Shown here: positions 11,160 to 29,644 of the stretch, piece after piece
How positions within the stretch are numbered: the stretch's first letter is position 1
Layout: every line of letters starts with the position of its first letter
Assembly (NCBI GenBank): GCA_963995505.1
Contig: OZ023181.1
Location: 6,671,487 to 6,735,486 of the forward strand
From: Hypericum androsaemum
Lineage: Eukaryota > Streptophyta > Magnoliopsida > Malpighiales > Hypericaceae
Direction of reading: 5' to 3'
DNA: 64,000 bases
Notes under the pieces: model-generated
Databases searched by the model: none
Told to the model about the DNA's origin: nothing
The model's input: the letters and a program-made list of their open reading frames with translations, nothing else
Translations under genes and position numbers: made by a program

Positions 11160-13649
11160 ACTGTAGTTTTGGCCGTGAAGTTTGGTTCTGCAGCTGGCTT
11201 TTGAGTCTGCTGCAGTGAAATGGTTGCTGCTGCCTCGGAGATACCTTATCACGTTTTGTGATCGTTGGAAGTTCTTTTCCTGTGAAGTATTTTTTGGACT
11301 ACATGCATCTTTCTTTATTTCACATTATAAATTTATAATTCTCAGGGAAGTTCTCCCATAATCATATTATTTTCCTTCATTTGTTCAAAAAAGGGAAGAT
11401 GTGTCTTTTACTTTTGAAGAGTTGTCTTACATATTAGTAAATGAATAAAAAAAGGGGGAAATTTACAGTGTTGCCTCATTTGTATCTTTGTTCACATTGG
11501 TGAGTTCGACACTTTTGGTGAGCTTTTTTTAACTACGGTTAGTTTTGTCCTGAAAATACTTTCCACACAGTGTCATGTCAGTATCTGGAAAAGTAACAAA
11601 AATCTCAATTTTAACCCTACACTAAAAGTTCCCAAACCCAAGTTTTAGTAATTCTAAAATCCCAAGTTGAAACCAAAAAAATATCAAATAACCATAAAAC
11701 TGCAATGGAACAAGAAAAACAATATAACAAGAAACATCAAAATGGTGCATGTGTAAACAAACTTGTAATAATGGTGATTAATTTGATAGTTTCACATCCA
11801 TACAAAACTTATAGACAAAAAATTGCCCCTCTCCGATAGTTGTTACAAGATAAGAAAATAGTCAGACGAGAGATAATAAACAGGCAAACAATTAAACAGT
11901 CCAAGACGTGTAATAAGAGATTATCTATAATCTACAACAAATGTAAACTTGCTAATCATGACCATGATTCATCACAAATTATGTAAAGATATTGATGCAA
12001 GATAATGTGGATAAGAGATCGTGAATCTGTTGATTCTTAGAATACCCGGAAAAAATGATAAAGTATCGATCCGTTGATTCTACGAATACCGGAAAACGAC
12101 ACAAATAATAAGGAAAACCCTTGTTTTTCAATATCAATATTCAACCAATTAAAATAATAGCGTATAGGTCCTGTTTATAAAGAACTAAAATAAACATAGT
12201 AACTAGAATCCTATTATAAATTAAACTATTAATAATAATCTAAAACTACAGATAATTATTAAATATATGACTATTTTTTATCTCCATCAGATATACTACA
12301 AAAAGCTTTCAACACCGTGAACAAGATGCTTTGAACACAGTAAAAAAACAAAATCAATTCCAGGTGTTATGTAAAAAAGTACTCATTTATGATTCCTAGC
12401 ACCATCATCAGTTAAAAGTAAAAGACATCCTACATGACAGAACAGATTTGTCGAAGGAGATGGAGGGAGGCACGGGAGATGGAAGCAGTCGAAGGAGAAG
12501 GAGGGAGTCGAAAGGATTGAAAATTGGGATTTGGAGATTTTTTAGATTAGGTTTAAGTTAGAGTTTTTACTTTACCACGTCAATACTACATATAAGAGAG
12601 AAATATTAAATTTAAAATGCGTAAAATGATACTAAAATAAATTTTTCCAAAAAATTATTTCTGTCTGTGCTTTTTTTAAATTCTCCTACTTTATATTAAA
12701 AGTTCTTCCACAATAAAGTGGTATTCTTATGTTTTTCACGATGAGGACAAACAGATTAATTCAAATTTGAATCGAGTAATTTCTCTAAATTAAAGAACAA
12801 CAACTCACTAAAAATTTAGCAAGTATTTATGTTGGGTTTAGAAAGACTAGTTTATTTAGAATTTACTTCGTAGCTCGTATTAATTAATTAATTTTTAAAT
12901 GGAAATGTACTAACTCATGTTTAGCTTGCTTTGATGGTGATATTCAATTTGAGTGTGGAAAAGTGGCCGTGTTCCAAATTAATTCTCCGATTCTTGGAAT
13001 TTAACTATATTTTTATTTTAATCCGTACTGTTATCAATAACATATTTTCGTCCTTCAAATTTACAAAAATGCAATTCTCATATTTTTAGTGTCGGAATCG
13101 AAAAAATTTCTCAGGCAAAAAATTACTTGAAAAGATCCAAATACTCTTCAATTAAGAGACCTGGAAGTTACATTTTTGCAAACTTGAGGACGGAAATATA
13201 TTATCGATAACATTAAAGACTAAAATAAAGATATCATTAAATACCAAAAATCGGAAGATAATTTTCCTAGTTTTTATATCTTTCGATGTCTTTCACCGTT
13301 CAAACATCTGAATTACTAAACCAATAATTGTCCAAATACACCACACAATTTTAAAAAAAAACGGTGAGTGATTGAGTGAGACCAATTGATAATAATTATG
13401 AGAAAGCTCCAAGCGCATTGACAGGCCATTATAACATGGACAGGCGGACTAGTACTAAAAAAAATCGACTGGGAAATCATGCTACAAAAGACGGAGAGGT
13501 TGGTGGGCCTTGTGATAGCGAGCCCACAATTGGACTATACGGAAAGAACGTAAACCGGGATGGGCTTGTTCTAAGGCCAAGTCATGACAAGCTAGGGGAC
13601 TTGCTGTGACATTGAGAGGCATCATCGGACAATTACGTGGTTGACGTAA
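11160..13649. other. Intergenic downstream of CLC, nothing recognised
   Basis: The CLC 3' UTR probably occupies the first 150-300 bp; possible AATAAA-like signals include one near 11442. The remainder is AT-rich DNA without recognisable genes. A short duplicated motif (GTTGATTCT plus GAATACCGGAAAA-like sequence) occurs near 12030 and 12075. The 77-codon open frame at 13376-13609 matches nothing I know. Confidence 0.4.
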
Positions 13650-14210
13650 TACAGTCATCTCTTCTAAAGTGATAACTTTTCTAAATTGATAAAAAAATTT
13701 TGAGTCGGACTAGTGTTAAAATATTTTTTTAGAAAGTTAAAATTTAAAATTTAATAAGTAATAACTAATACTTTTTCAGAAAATTTTAATTTTGAATCTC
13801 GGTCCAAATTTCGCATAAAGTGATATTTTTGAATAAATCGATATATATTTTTCATATTTTACGAATCCAACAATATTGTAAAACATTAGTTTGTACTAAA
13901 GTTGCTTATTTGATAAATTTTACATCATCATTCATCTTCTCAGTCGTATTCGAATGGTCCTTGTGATCGTCGTCTTGTTGTAAGAAAATATCTTAATCGA
14001 GCATATCATTTGAATAATGCTATAAATCAAAATTTTAGGTAATTTTGTATATAAAAAAGTAATTTTTTGATATTTACGTATTTATTATTCAAAAACTCAA
14101 TTTTAACATTTTTGGAGGAAAAAAATATAAATATTTTTTATCTAATAACCTCTTAAAGCGATATTTTTTTCCTGGTCCCAACAATATCACTTTAGAGAGG
14201 TTTTACTGTA
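13650..14210. mobile_element. Tc1/mariner-like MITE, copy 1
   Basis: The left end TACAGTCATCTCTTCTAAAG and the right end, complement of CTTTAGAGAGGTTTTACTGTA, are inverted repeats flanked by TA. The interior (561 bp) has no coding capacity and is homologous to 52618-53565. Terminal CAGT plus a TA target fits the Tc1/mariner (Stowaway-like) group. Confidence 0.75.
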
Positions 14211-15420
14211 GGAGAATATCTTGGTTTGTTAGTGAAACATATAAAGTTTAACAATATTAGTTATTAATATTTATCAATTAGGCTATTTGTGCTTTAGGTC
14301 ACACTTGGTGTAACAATTTTTAAAGTACTAAAATTTTTACCTATAAAAGAAATCTTTTTAACTTCAGAGATTATGTCGTTGAAGCTCGCCGTTTGCAAGA
14401 ACTATAATGTATGATACGTCGACGTGGTAAGAATGACGCGACGTTAACAAGGCCAACAACTCTGCTGAAAAGAGAGAGGAGAAAAGGAGGGGGAGACAAG
14501 AAAGTAAAGGAAGAGGGCAAGAGAAATAAAAATGTTTCAAATATTATTCAAAAATCACAATTTCAAAATTACATTGTTCTGGCTAAAGCTGAAGAAGTCA
14601 ATCGAACTGACCAGATCAATTTCACTTCATCATCCTTTTTTGCATGGTTTTTAAATATGTGAATCGACCGACAGTCGGACCATGATTCGGTCAGGAGAGC
14701 GTACCGAGTTTAGCCAAAAAATTGTCAACCTTACCAACCACCCAAAAAATGATCTGATCGGATAGTTTGACCAAATTTTTGGCCCCGTATTTTCTGGTTC
14801 GTAAGGTTGAACCAAAGAATCAGAATTGGTCAGATATTTTGACCAAGAAAAAAGAGAAAAATCATGTTTGGTTAAATATATTTTTTTTAAGGATATTTTT
14901 TTAAGGTTGAACAAAAAATCAGGGTTGGTCGTATATTTTGGCTGGGATAGTGTGGAAGGGATAATTAAAATTTTAATAAAAATATATTTTTAATATAAAA
15001 AAGTACCGATCTGACTAACGGTCTGACCAGTTGAAATGCGACCCGGAAACAAGAGCGGGTCGCTCTCCGGGTCGTATTTGAAAACTTTACTTTTTTGCTT
15101 CAATGATAGTGGTCGTATTTGAAAACTTTACTTTTTTGCTTCAATGATAGTTTCTAAACATAATACTGTATAAATACAATTTAAAGCGTATATATTCTGT
15201 ACCTTTCAAAAAACATATTATGTACAATATGATTTTTATTGTGTCTTAATAAAAAAAATTAAAGGAAAGATACTGTATATAATTTAATATAGTAATTTGA
15301 ATATTAGATTTTGTTTTTTTCAGAAGGATTTTGTTGATTTAGAAAATGAAGTTTCTCATTGTTTGAAAATTGTATTCAATTACAAATTCAAACGTGAAAT
15401 TATTTGATAAATATAAAAGG
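14211..15420. other. Intergenic with dispersed repeat and a 41-bp tandem duplication
   Basis: About 14660-15060 resembles the repeat at 2660-2930. From 15071 a 41-bp unit starting GTCGTATTTGAAAAC is present twice in tandem (15071-15111 and 15112-~15151). No gene is supported, including the 83-codon frame at 14411-14662. Confidence 0.5.
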
Positions 15421-17483
15421 GTAATTACTCGGAGGACCCTAGAATTTGGCCATATCGTCTTTCGGGTCTCTCAGTTTTTGGAAATAATTTTTTCATCCTC
15501 CGTATTTGATTTTATTATATTATCGAGTCTCAGTTTTCGTAAATGATTTCCATCCCCTGTGTTTGATTTTACTATACTCTTGGATTCCTCGCTGATGTGA
15601 TCAGTCAATTTATATATTTTTTAATTCAGATTATTATACTCCTGTAATGGTCTCCTACCTCCCATCGGGTGAACTTTACACCGTTCTTCTCCGAGGACAT
15701 CTCCGGTGACCCTTAGACCCGTAAAATTACTGAACCAACTGCGTTTCATCCAAGCGCTCGCCCAAGCGTCCCTCTAGCTGCATCGTCCCTTCTAACACCA
15801 TAAACAAGGTACCCACAAGACGCCTCTCCACCCTTTTTCACCACCTCGCTGGCCCACAACCACCTTCCTCCTAGCCCCGCCTCATCCCCCAACACCCCCC
15901 AGTCCTCTCCACCGCCCACCTCCACCGCCACCCAAAGTCACCATCGGCCACCCGAAGTCATTATCGGCCATTGGTACCCCCCAACCTCCCACCGGCTTTG
16001 CTCCTCGGAACCCGTTCCCACTATTTCCTCCAGCCGCTCTCTTGCCGCCATTTCTCGTCTCCCATTCTCAACCAGTTCGACTCCTTCGCAGTAAAAAGGT
16101 TAGGCCTTTTCAAGTGTAAGTTGTGTTTGCCATATACGTGGACAAAATATTGACTCCTTTTTTCTGATGATTTTGTTGGAGAAATTCGAAGCTTTTGATA
16201 ATTAAGTATAGGTTTCAAAGTCCAAGATACAGATTTAATTAAATGTCTTCCCAGTATTAGTTAGAAGCAGAGTAGAAGGATATGGAGATGAAGTCGTTCG
16301 AGGTGAGTATGGCCATGGTCGAAGAGTTACCGGACTCGTCCAAGGGATGACGAGGGTTAAGTCGTTGAAGGATAAAAGTGGATCCATCGCCGGTGGATGG
16401 GTGGCCGAAAAACGAAGCTAAACCGGGTGGAGATGACGAATGGAGAAGAAGACTAATTTTTTAATTTTTTTTTTAAATTTGATTGTAAGGGTATAAAGTC
16501 ATTTAATAAATAAAATAATAATAAAATTTATTAGGAAAAAAACTCAAAAGTCCTATGATTTAATATAATGTATTGAGAGGTCCAATCTTTAACAAATTGG
16601 TCTCTGAATTTTAAGAAATTAAACTCGTTATCCTTGTATCACATTAAAGCCACAAAATCATAAAAAGTTGACCCTAGTTAAAAAAATCCTAAGCCATAAA
16701 AAAAACATGTCTCTATCGAACCATGGTATTGGAAATACTCTTCACCTTGTCCACAACGAACCATGAGATTACTTGGACGTGATTATGCCACTTAATCCTT
16801 TTGTAATAGAACCATCTTTTTTTAAACAATGTTCTCAAATTTAACTCCTCAGTTATGATATAGGCCAACTTGGCGATTTCTTTTCCTGAATTGGGTTTTA
16901 CTTTTCAGAGATGAAGGTGGTCAATTTGTAACTTCAGTAGTAGAGTTTGATTTTCGTAGATTTAGTAGTGGATAGCATTCTAGCTATGAAATTCTCCTCA
17001 ATTTGGATATAATATGAGATATTGATTGCATGGGTTGTTTTGAACTTTCCCTCTTTGAAAAAAGAGCTTGGTGGGAAAAAAAAAACTCTCTCTCCGTATT
17101 GTTGGAGCATTTCTCCTAGATTTTTCAACCTAAAATTGCCCATCTATTCACTATAGGCCATCCACCATCTTTAACCTAAAAATCACCCTCACCAAGAGCC
17201 ATCCATCTACCGACCTCAATCTGACCAACTCTCCTCCACAAGCAGGCTGGCGTTTCTCTCCTCCACAAGGTGCATCGATTAACTTCGGTCAGCTCCGGCC
17301 ATCTCGCCCATCCGCCAGCCTCCTCCTCCTCTGGCCAGCAGCTGTTCGAAGTATATATGTTCAGATCCAGGAGCCTGTCAGCTCGTGACGTGGGGCCGCC
17401 CACACCTCCTAGCTCGCCTAAAGCCGCCACCGGTGAGGGCTCAGAGGGGTTGGTCAATATAGACCACCCCTCCGTAATATTTA
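15421..17483. other. Intergenic; possible decayed MULE left end
   Basis: The sequence from 15421 (GGGTAATTACTCGGAGGACCC, followed by GTCT/TCAG/TTTT text) resembles the ends of the MULE at 17484-18454, but I found no matching right inverted repeat or target duplication. Two GC-rich, gene-like blocks (15660-16130 and 17170-17460) have open frames on both strands that I cannot identify. They may be captured fragments. Confidence 0.35.
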
Positions 17484-18454
17484 GAGATAATTACATACAG
17501 AACCCCAGGGTATAGTCAAATAGACTCTGAGGACCCTATAGTTTTTAACTGATTGCTGAGCCCCTGTAGTTTGGTTATTATTATACTTTCGAGTCCCTGG
17601 TTGATATCATTAATCAATTTTTTCTTATATTATATTTGAAATGACAGATATGCCCTTACCGAGAAACCCAAAAATGTGAAACCGAAAGGGGAAACCTCAC
17701 ATAAAAGTGCAGACGAGGGGCTTGCCTTTGTCGTCGCCACAGGCTACGATCTGCATCCGTCGGAGGACAACTAGAGGTCGTCGATCTGGCCGGAGAGGAC
17801 ATTAAACTCCTTCTTTAGGACGTGGTCGTTGTAGGCCCCCCAGATCTGGACGTTCTCGGAGGCGTCGGTGGAGGCTATCCACTCTCAATTAGGGGAGAAC
17901 AGAGCTCGCTGGGTACTCGTGCTCGCCGTACACGGAGATGTCGAGCGGGTCATCGAGGTTGAAGAGCAGGACCGACTGCCCGTTGGTGTAGAGGATGACA
18001 TTGGTCTTCGGGGATCGCTCGCGTCCTCCTTGTTGTTGTTCTGGCTGGGAGCGGCGGTTGTCATTTCGGAGACGGCGGAGGCTATCCACTCTCAATTAGG
18101 GGAGAACCGAGCGCGCTGTGTACTTGTGCTTGCCGTACACAGAGACGTCGAGCGGGTCATCGAGGTTGAAGAGCAGGATCGATCGACCGTTGGTGTAGAG
18201 GATGACGTTGGTCTTCGGGGATCGCTCGCGTCCTCCTCCTTGTTGTTCTGGCTGGGGGCAGCGGTTGTCATTTCGGAGACAGTGGGTAATTGATTTTTTT
18301 AATTTTTTTGCAAGGGTATTTGAGTCATTTACTTAAGCTAGGGACCCGAAAGTATAATAATAACTAAACTACAGGGGCTCAGCAATTAGTAGAAAAACTA
18401 CAGGGTCCTTGGAGTCTATTTGACTATACCATGGGTCCTCTCAGTAATTATCTC
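17484..18454. mobile_element. MULE (Mutator-type) with exact 9-bp TSD, carrying AIP1 fragments
   Basis: Terminal inverted repeats begin GAGATAATTAC and extend ~150 bp with indels. The element is flanked by the identical 9-bp duplication TAATATTTA at 17475-17483 and 18455-18463, the hallmark of Mutator-superfamily insertion. The 971-bp interior has no transposase and consists of a GC-rich captured gene fragment. Non-autonomous Pack-MULE. Confidence 0.9.
17772..18290 (-). pseudogene. Actin-interacting protein 1 (WD40) fragment, internally duplicated
   Basis: On the minus strand, frames read PKTNVILYTNGQSVLLFNLD...ISVYGEHEYP, and downstream WIASTDASENVQIWGAYNDH...KKEFNVLSGQIDDL. This is the N-terminal WD-repeat region of plant AIP1, the cofilin cofactor that promotes actin filament disassembly. 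The GEH.Y block is present twice in tandem with a 207-bp period (17871 and 18078). Stops and frame changes separate the pieces, and the rest of the ~600-residue protein is missing. Captured inside the MULE at 17484-18454. Confidence 0.75.
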
Positions 18455-18616
18455 TAATATTTATGTTGTTTCTGTAGCTTTTGCTAGAATCTATGTTTGC
18501 TGCCTTTTCATTTCGTGTGTACATCTGATTTTAGATCAGTCATATTTTGATCTAGATAATGTTTATGCTATTTCTTGGTTTCATCATGCTGCTTCTGCCT
18601 GGGGAGAATTCGTCTA

Positions 18617-20160
18617 AACACAGTTGACTTCTGATTTACGAGAAATTGACAAGCAATTAAACGAACAAATAAATAATATAGTGGAAAGTAAGGTTATTAA
18701 ATTGAGGGTTGGAACACGAAATCAAGGCAATCTATTATGTGAAGCAAGAAATTAAAAGTTGTAAAGTAGGTAGCTGTAAGAAAGTAAACGAAATCAGGAA
18801 CGTAAATAAAAGATTTGTAAATTCAGTGGAGACAAACGAGCACGATACCCTATGGATCGACTACCTTTGTTGAGATTATGGTTCTTGTGAAGTTCTAAAT
18901 AGTACCTGGAATTTTCTAATGCATCTTCCTAATGCTTTCGCTCATTAGAGAGATAAAACTAAGATAGCAAAGACATAAGTTACTAACTAACGCTTTCGCT
19001 CATCAATAAGACTTATAACTATACCAATCCTGATTATGAAGATTCTTCCTAACGAATTATTCTTACGATATTAAGACGTCTCATAATACCTAAGAACATG
19101 TTAATTAGTTTTTTCATCAACCCGAGTGCCTTTCGGTCCACTCTCATTAATTCTAATCATAACCTAATTGATCAAGTTAGATTAAGCATTAAGTACATCA
19201 ATCAATAACTAATACAAAAGATATTCGAACCACAATTAACATAGATAATCAATCACATAGTTAGGGCATCACACTCACAATAGAACTACGCGCTAAGCAT
19301 AATCATAAAGCATATGATATTAATGGAAGACATACTAACGAATAGCATAAAAGATAGAGATAGAGAAAGTTTAGTCGTTCGAGCAAGCCTCGCCGATCTC
19401 CTCCACGTAGCTACCCAAAATTGTCACTTTATTAATGATCAAAAGTAATCTCAATGTCTAGAATAATTTTTGTTAAAACCTAAGAACTAATGGCCTATAT
19501 ATAGCCAAACATCTAGCTAGAAAATAGGAAAATCTATAAGAGGTTAACCTAAACTAGAAATCCTAATAGCCAATCACGAGAGGCTTAAAATAAGGAAAAT
19601 AAATATATCTAGGGTCCTAGGGTCGAAACAGGAGACGACAAGTCGTAAGAAACTGAAACGGGTCGAATACCCAACAAAATAGAAAGTGAAATAAGCTGGC
19701 ATCATGGGAACTGGTGGCCGCCAATAATTCTGGTCCGAGATCTCTGTCCAGCTTCACTTGTGATCGCTAATTAACTTCCCGTCGCCGGTTGGGCTGCACA
19801 GTTTCATCATATCTTTGAATTTTCTATTTTTGACCCTCTTTTGCTTCGAATTTGGGTTCGACTATAAAAGACAAAATGTAGATCTCTCTTTAACTTTCCA
19901 ACGGTATCTCATTTGTGGTAATCTAATGCTCGAATAAAGATTTATGGCTCTTGCAATATGGTCTCTCAAAATTATCCCTTCAACGACCTCCAATGAGCTT
20001 CACTTCCTATCACAAAATACGACAAAGGGTAGAAGTCTACTCCATGACTCAAATATATGAAAACGATATAACACTCAATGGAACAAGGTGAAATTGGACA
20101 AAAATATGATTAAACACATACGAAACACACGACAGAACATGAGCGTATACACACTCATCA
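18617..20160 (-). mobile_element. LTR of an LTR retrotransposon (minus orientation)
   Basis: On the minus strand the sequence begins TGATGAGTGTGTATACGC at 20160, directly preceded (20161-20180) by a purine tract complementary to CACCCCCACATTTATTT. This is the arrangement of polypurine tract then 3' LTR. A promoter-like TATATATAG lies in the middle (about 19498 on the plus strand). The beginning resembles the solo LTRs at 38075 and 56932, suggesting a related lineage. The far end near 18617 is uncertain. Probably Ty3/gypsy, by LTR length and tract, not by protein evidence. Confidence 0.6.
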
Positions 20161-20972
20161 CACCCCCACATTTATTTCCTTGCTTGTCCCCAAGTAAGTA
20201 AGCATCAGACACGCTAAAAATTGTTGGTCCCCTAGCAACAGTGAAGTACCCAGAGAAAATCTCATATTAGCTCAATTCCATAATTCAAGTCCAGCCCATA
20301 AATTACAGCAGTTCTCCATAATTTTTATCATTCAGAAAGCAGTGAAGATTACTAGAAATAATACCACAAAAAACACATTACATGAAGAGATAATTAAGAA
20401 CATATTGCTCAATCAGTTCACCTAGCCCCAAAATAGTTTTTGTTAGCGGTTAGCTTCACTCATTTGGTGTCTTAGGAGTTCACACGTAAACCTGTAGGCA
20501 GAGTCAAACACCAACCCCGAGACTCACTTGATTTCCTACAATAATCTCTGAGCTTATCCCGATTAGGCTGCAGTTCACTCCTACCAAGATCCATATTCAT
20601 TCTCCTTATCCATATAATACATACCACATTCAACAATCCGCATATTCCATAACCAATTTCATCCAATTCCTTCTTTTCTTTTCTATTATTTTTTTTCCAT
20701 TCTATTTTTTTTTCACATTCCACACACCTTTCCTTCGCCTTTTGGGTAGAGGCTTTGCTCCAATTTATTGACCTAACCGCTGCCCTTTGCCTAAATTTTT
20801 TTTCAAACTCAGGGGACCTGATAATAATTTAACCAATATAAAATTACACGCCTCTCAACAAGATGTGTCAAGACTCAAAACTTTTCAAATGTCATTTTTG
20901 CACATCGGAAATTAGTCCAAAATAAAGAAATCTGATTACATAAAAAGTTCATAGTCTAGTGAGACAAAAGAA
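20161..20972 (-). mobile_element. 3' internal remnant of the same LTR retrotransposon
   Basis: Begins with the putative polypurine tract next to the LTR and continues as non-coding, AT-rich sequence typical of the 3' untranslated part of large LTR elements. An 83-codon frame (20472-20723) is probably meaningless. No gag-pol protein was recognised. The region ends at the MULE inserted at 20982. Confidence 0.4.
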
Positions 20973-20981
20973 AAAAAGAAA

Positions 20982-22108
20982 GGGAAAATTATGCTCAGGT
21001 CCCTGGTATTTGGTATATTTCACGCTCGCCCTCCTGTATTTCGATAATCGATTAAAAACTCCCCGATGTTTGGTTTTATTATGCTCTCAGGCCCCTCGCT
21101 GACATTATCAATCATTTTTTCTTGTAAAATAACTAATATACCCTTACAAAAATTAATTAAAAAATAATAAAATAAATATCAACTCTCACCGTTGCCGACT
21201 ACAGCAACGACGTTGTCCAAATCTCGACTCCGGTGAGGGCTGCTGTGGTACTGCCCCAAGATCACCTCGTAGTCGAACCCCTCCACTGGCAGCCCCGAGA
21301 GCGACCGCCATGTCACCCGCTGCAATGAGTCCTGTCAGACCCCCACCGACTGATGGCAGTCCCCAAGGCAGGACTCAAGGGCATAGGCCTAGCAAAGTTG
21401 AGGTCGGAGAAGGAGAGGAGGTAGAGAAAGGAGGCAAGTAGCTCGGAGAGGGTGAGGAGGTGGAGGGGGTGGCCGTACGGATCTTCTCCTGCAATCGGCC
21501 CAACGAAAAGTGGCCTCCTCATCCACCGTAGCCTTGCCCTTCGATCACCGACCATGAACCCGTCATCACTGTAAACCCATCATCGTCGCTGCGTGGTGGG
21601 TCCTTCAACCGTAGAGGCGTGGTGGGCCCTTCATTAGTGGCCACCGTTTGGCCCACAAGGACGCCATTTGGCCCTTCAACCCGTTATGTGGTGGGTTCCT
21701 CTTTCGGTGTTGCCATTGATGTTTAACATTGGAAAAATCTGATGTCGGTGGGTCGAAGGAGATGGTGTTCGACGTAGATGATGTTCAAAGATGGTGTTCG
21801 AAGGCGAGGTGGAAGGCAGGTTGTTGATGTTAAAATTGAAGATTTGTTCCAGAGATTTGAGGTCTGAAATTTTTTATTTTGATTTTGATTTTTGTTCGCC
21901 GGAGAAGATGACCAGAAGTTTTAGTTGACCGGACCAAGGGTATAATGGTCATTTTAATAATAAAATAATAATATTTTGATCGCTGACTTCAACGAGGGAC
22001 CTGAGAGTATAATAAAACCAAACTTCATAGAGTTTTTAATCGATTACCGAAATACAGGGAGCGAACGTGAAATATACCAAACACCAGGGACCTGAGCTTA
22101 ATTTCTCC
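20982..22108. mobile_element. MULE with exact 9-bp TSD, just upstream of NOT11
   Basis: Ends GGGAAAATTATGCTCAGG and GGAGAAATTAAGCTCAGG form the tips of ~130-bp inverted repeats. The element is flanked by AAAAAGAAA at 20973-20981 and 22109-22117. It shares its TIRs with the element at 35276-36136. The interior GC-rich block (about 21190-21700) reads open on both strands and looks like captured coding DNA that I cannot identify. Its right end is 177 bp from the NOT11 start codon. Confidence 0.9.
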
Positions 22109-22284
22109 AAAAAGAAAAGGCTCTTCTATCCATATTCACGTATATATTAGTTCGACTAATTTAAGTTCGGAACAAACAAATAACTCTTTACAATAAAATT
22201 TTCAACTGCTTGTTGGTTCTAACTAATCAAATAGAGACTAGTAGATTTGCGGCGCGTTGTAACCAGGAAGGAACCCCCTCACAG

Positions 22285-28308
<6,024 letters not shown>

Positions 28309-29644
28309 ACCAATGATTCGTCCTTTTGGCTTCTTTAGCTCTCGCTTATTGTTCTTAACAAGAGAGTAAATTGCGTTCCATTGTTCTTCGCGACACAAGT
28401 AATCCACCTGTTATTAGTGTTTGAAAGCTAGCGAGAGAGAAGCCATTGATGCGGTGACAGTGATTTACTACTTCTTCCGGAATGTTATTTATTTTCTTCT
28501 ACCGGAAACCGATAATTATGCTTTTTAGCTACTTGCTGTGTTTAGAAAGGGTAAAGAATTACAGAAGAATGTAGTAAATCACTGAAATTATGGGATAAAA
28601 TTTTTCTTAGTATTCGCTGATTTTTATTCCCTGGGTAGCTTAGAATCTTTTATGCTATGCATATAACTCTTATCCAATTTCGAATAAATGTTCACTCCCA
28701 GGTGAAAATTGAGAGAATGTCAAGAACTTCTTATTAACAACAATCAAAAGTACATCATAATGACACTAGGATGGCTTTCTAAGTACATCTTCTATCACTC
28801 TAAAAAAAGTACATCTTCTATAATGGAAAAGTGCCACAAAATGTAAACGATATTAATTAGGAAAAAGTCTATTTAGTACCCGTGGTATTACAGTTACACT
28901 TGAGTACCCTGTAATTTAAAAAGCATAAAACGGGTCTAACTTATTTCAATTTTTGTCAATAAGAAGTCATGTGCAGCTGTCCAGGGTTGCCCGGCCATTT
29001 GATTTGTCATATCAGATTTTCGTTGTCTATATGGCCCACCATGTCAACATCTTAATATATAAGTAGCAGATGACATGGAAAATGAAAATTTTTTACATTG
29101 TCACAAATATCTTTTATAATTTCCAACGAAGGAAATCGTTTCAGTTCCTCCAAGTCGCATCCTAATCACTCCACGACTCTTCGAAAATCACATGCTTCTA
29201 TCGCAGCATTGTCATCAACCAAGTAGAAACAACTCATACAACCAAAATCAACCAAATCGTTACAAACCAAAGGCAATTCCAAACTGAAAACCGTAATGAA
29301 ATCCACAGCAACCAAAGATTGGAATAATCAAGCAAACACACGAGGCAAAATTTTCAAAAGCCCACATGAATTACAATGAGGATTGAGAGAATCAAATTCC
29401 GCTAAAAATGTTAGCTTTCTTATTTCCAAGTATTGTGACAATGTTAGCTTTCCAAGTGGGTTACTTCTTTTAGGATCTAATTGGAGAGGACGTATTCTAT
29501 TTTGGCCAAAAATTAAGTAGGGAATTTCTATTGTCATTTTCCTAAGTAGACGTGGAAATCTGCGTTCCATGGTAATACAGTTTGAATTGCAATGTTTTCT
29601 ACTAGGTTTGACAGTAAATTTTTTTCTTATATTCTTAATTCACA
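28309..29644. other. NOT11 3' flank and intergenic DNA
   Basis: A possible polyadenylation signal, AATAAA, lies at about 28684. At 28690-28785 there is a block repeated at 34850-34935. From 28860 a sequence reading GGAAAAAGTCTATTTAGTACC resembles the terminal repeat of the MULE at 51359, but no partner end or TSD was found. No further gene is seen. Confidence 0.5.

Noticed and set aside
15421..16640. A fifth TIR-type MULE
   Set aside because: The left end resembles MULE termini, but no matching right inverted repeat or 9-bp duplication was found.
28862..29580. A further MULE starting GGAAAAAGTCTATTTAGTACC
   Set aside because: The right-hand text near 29570 is similar in direct, not inverted, orientation, and no TSD could be found.
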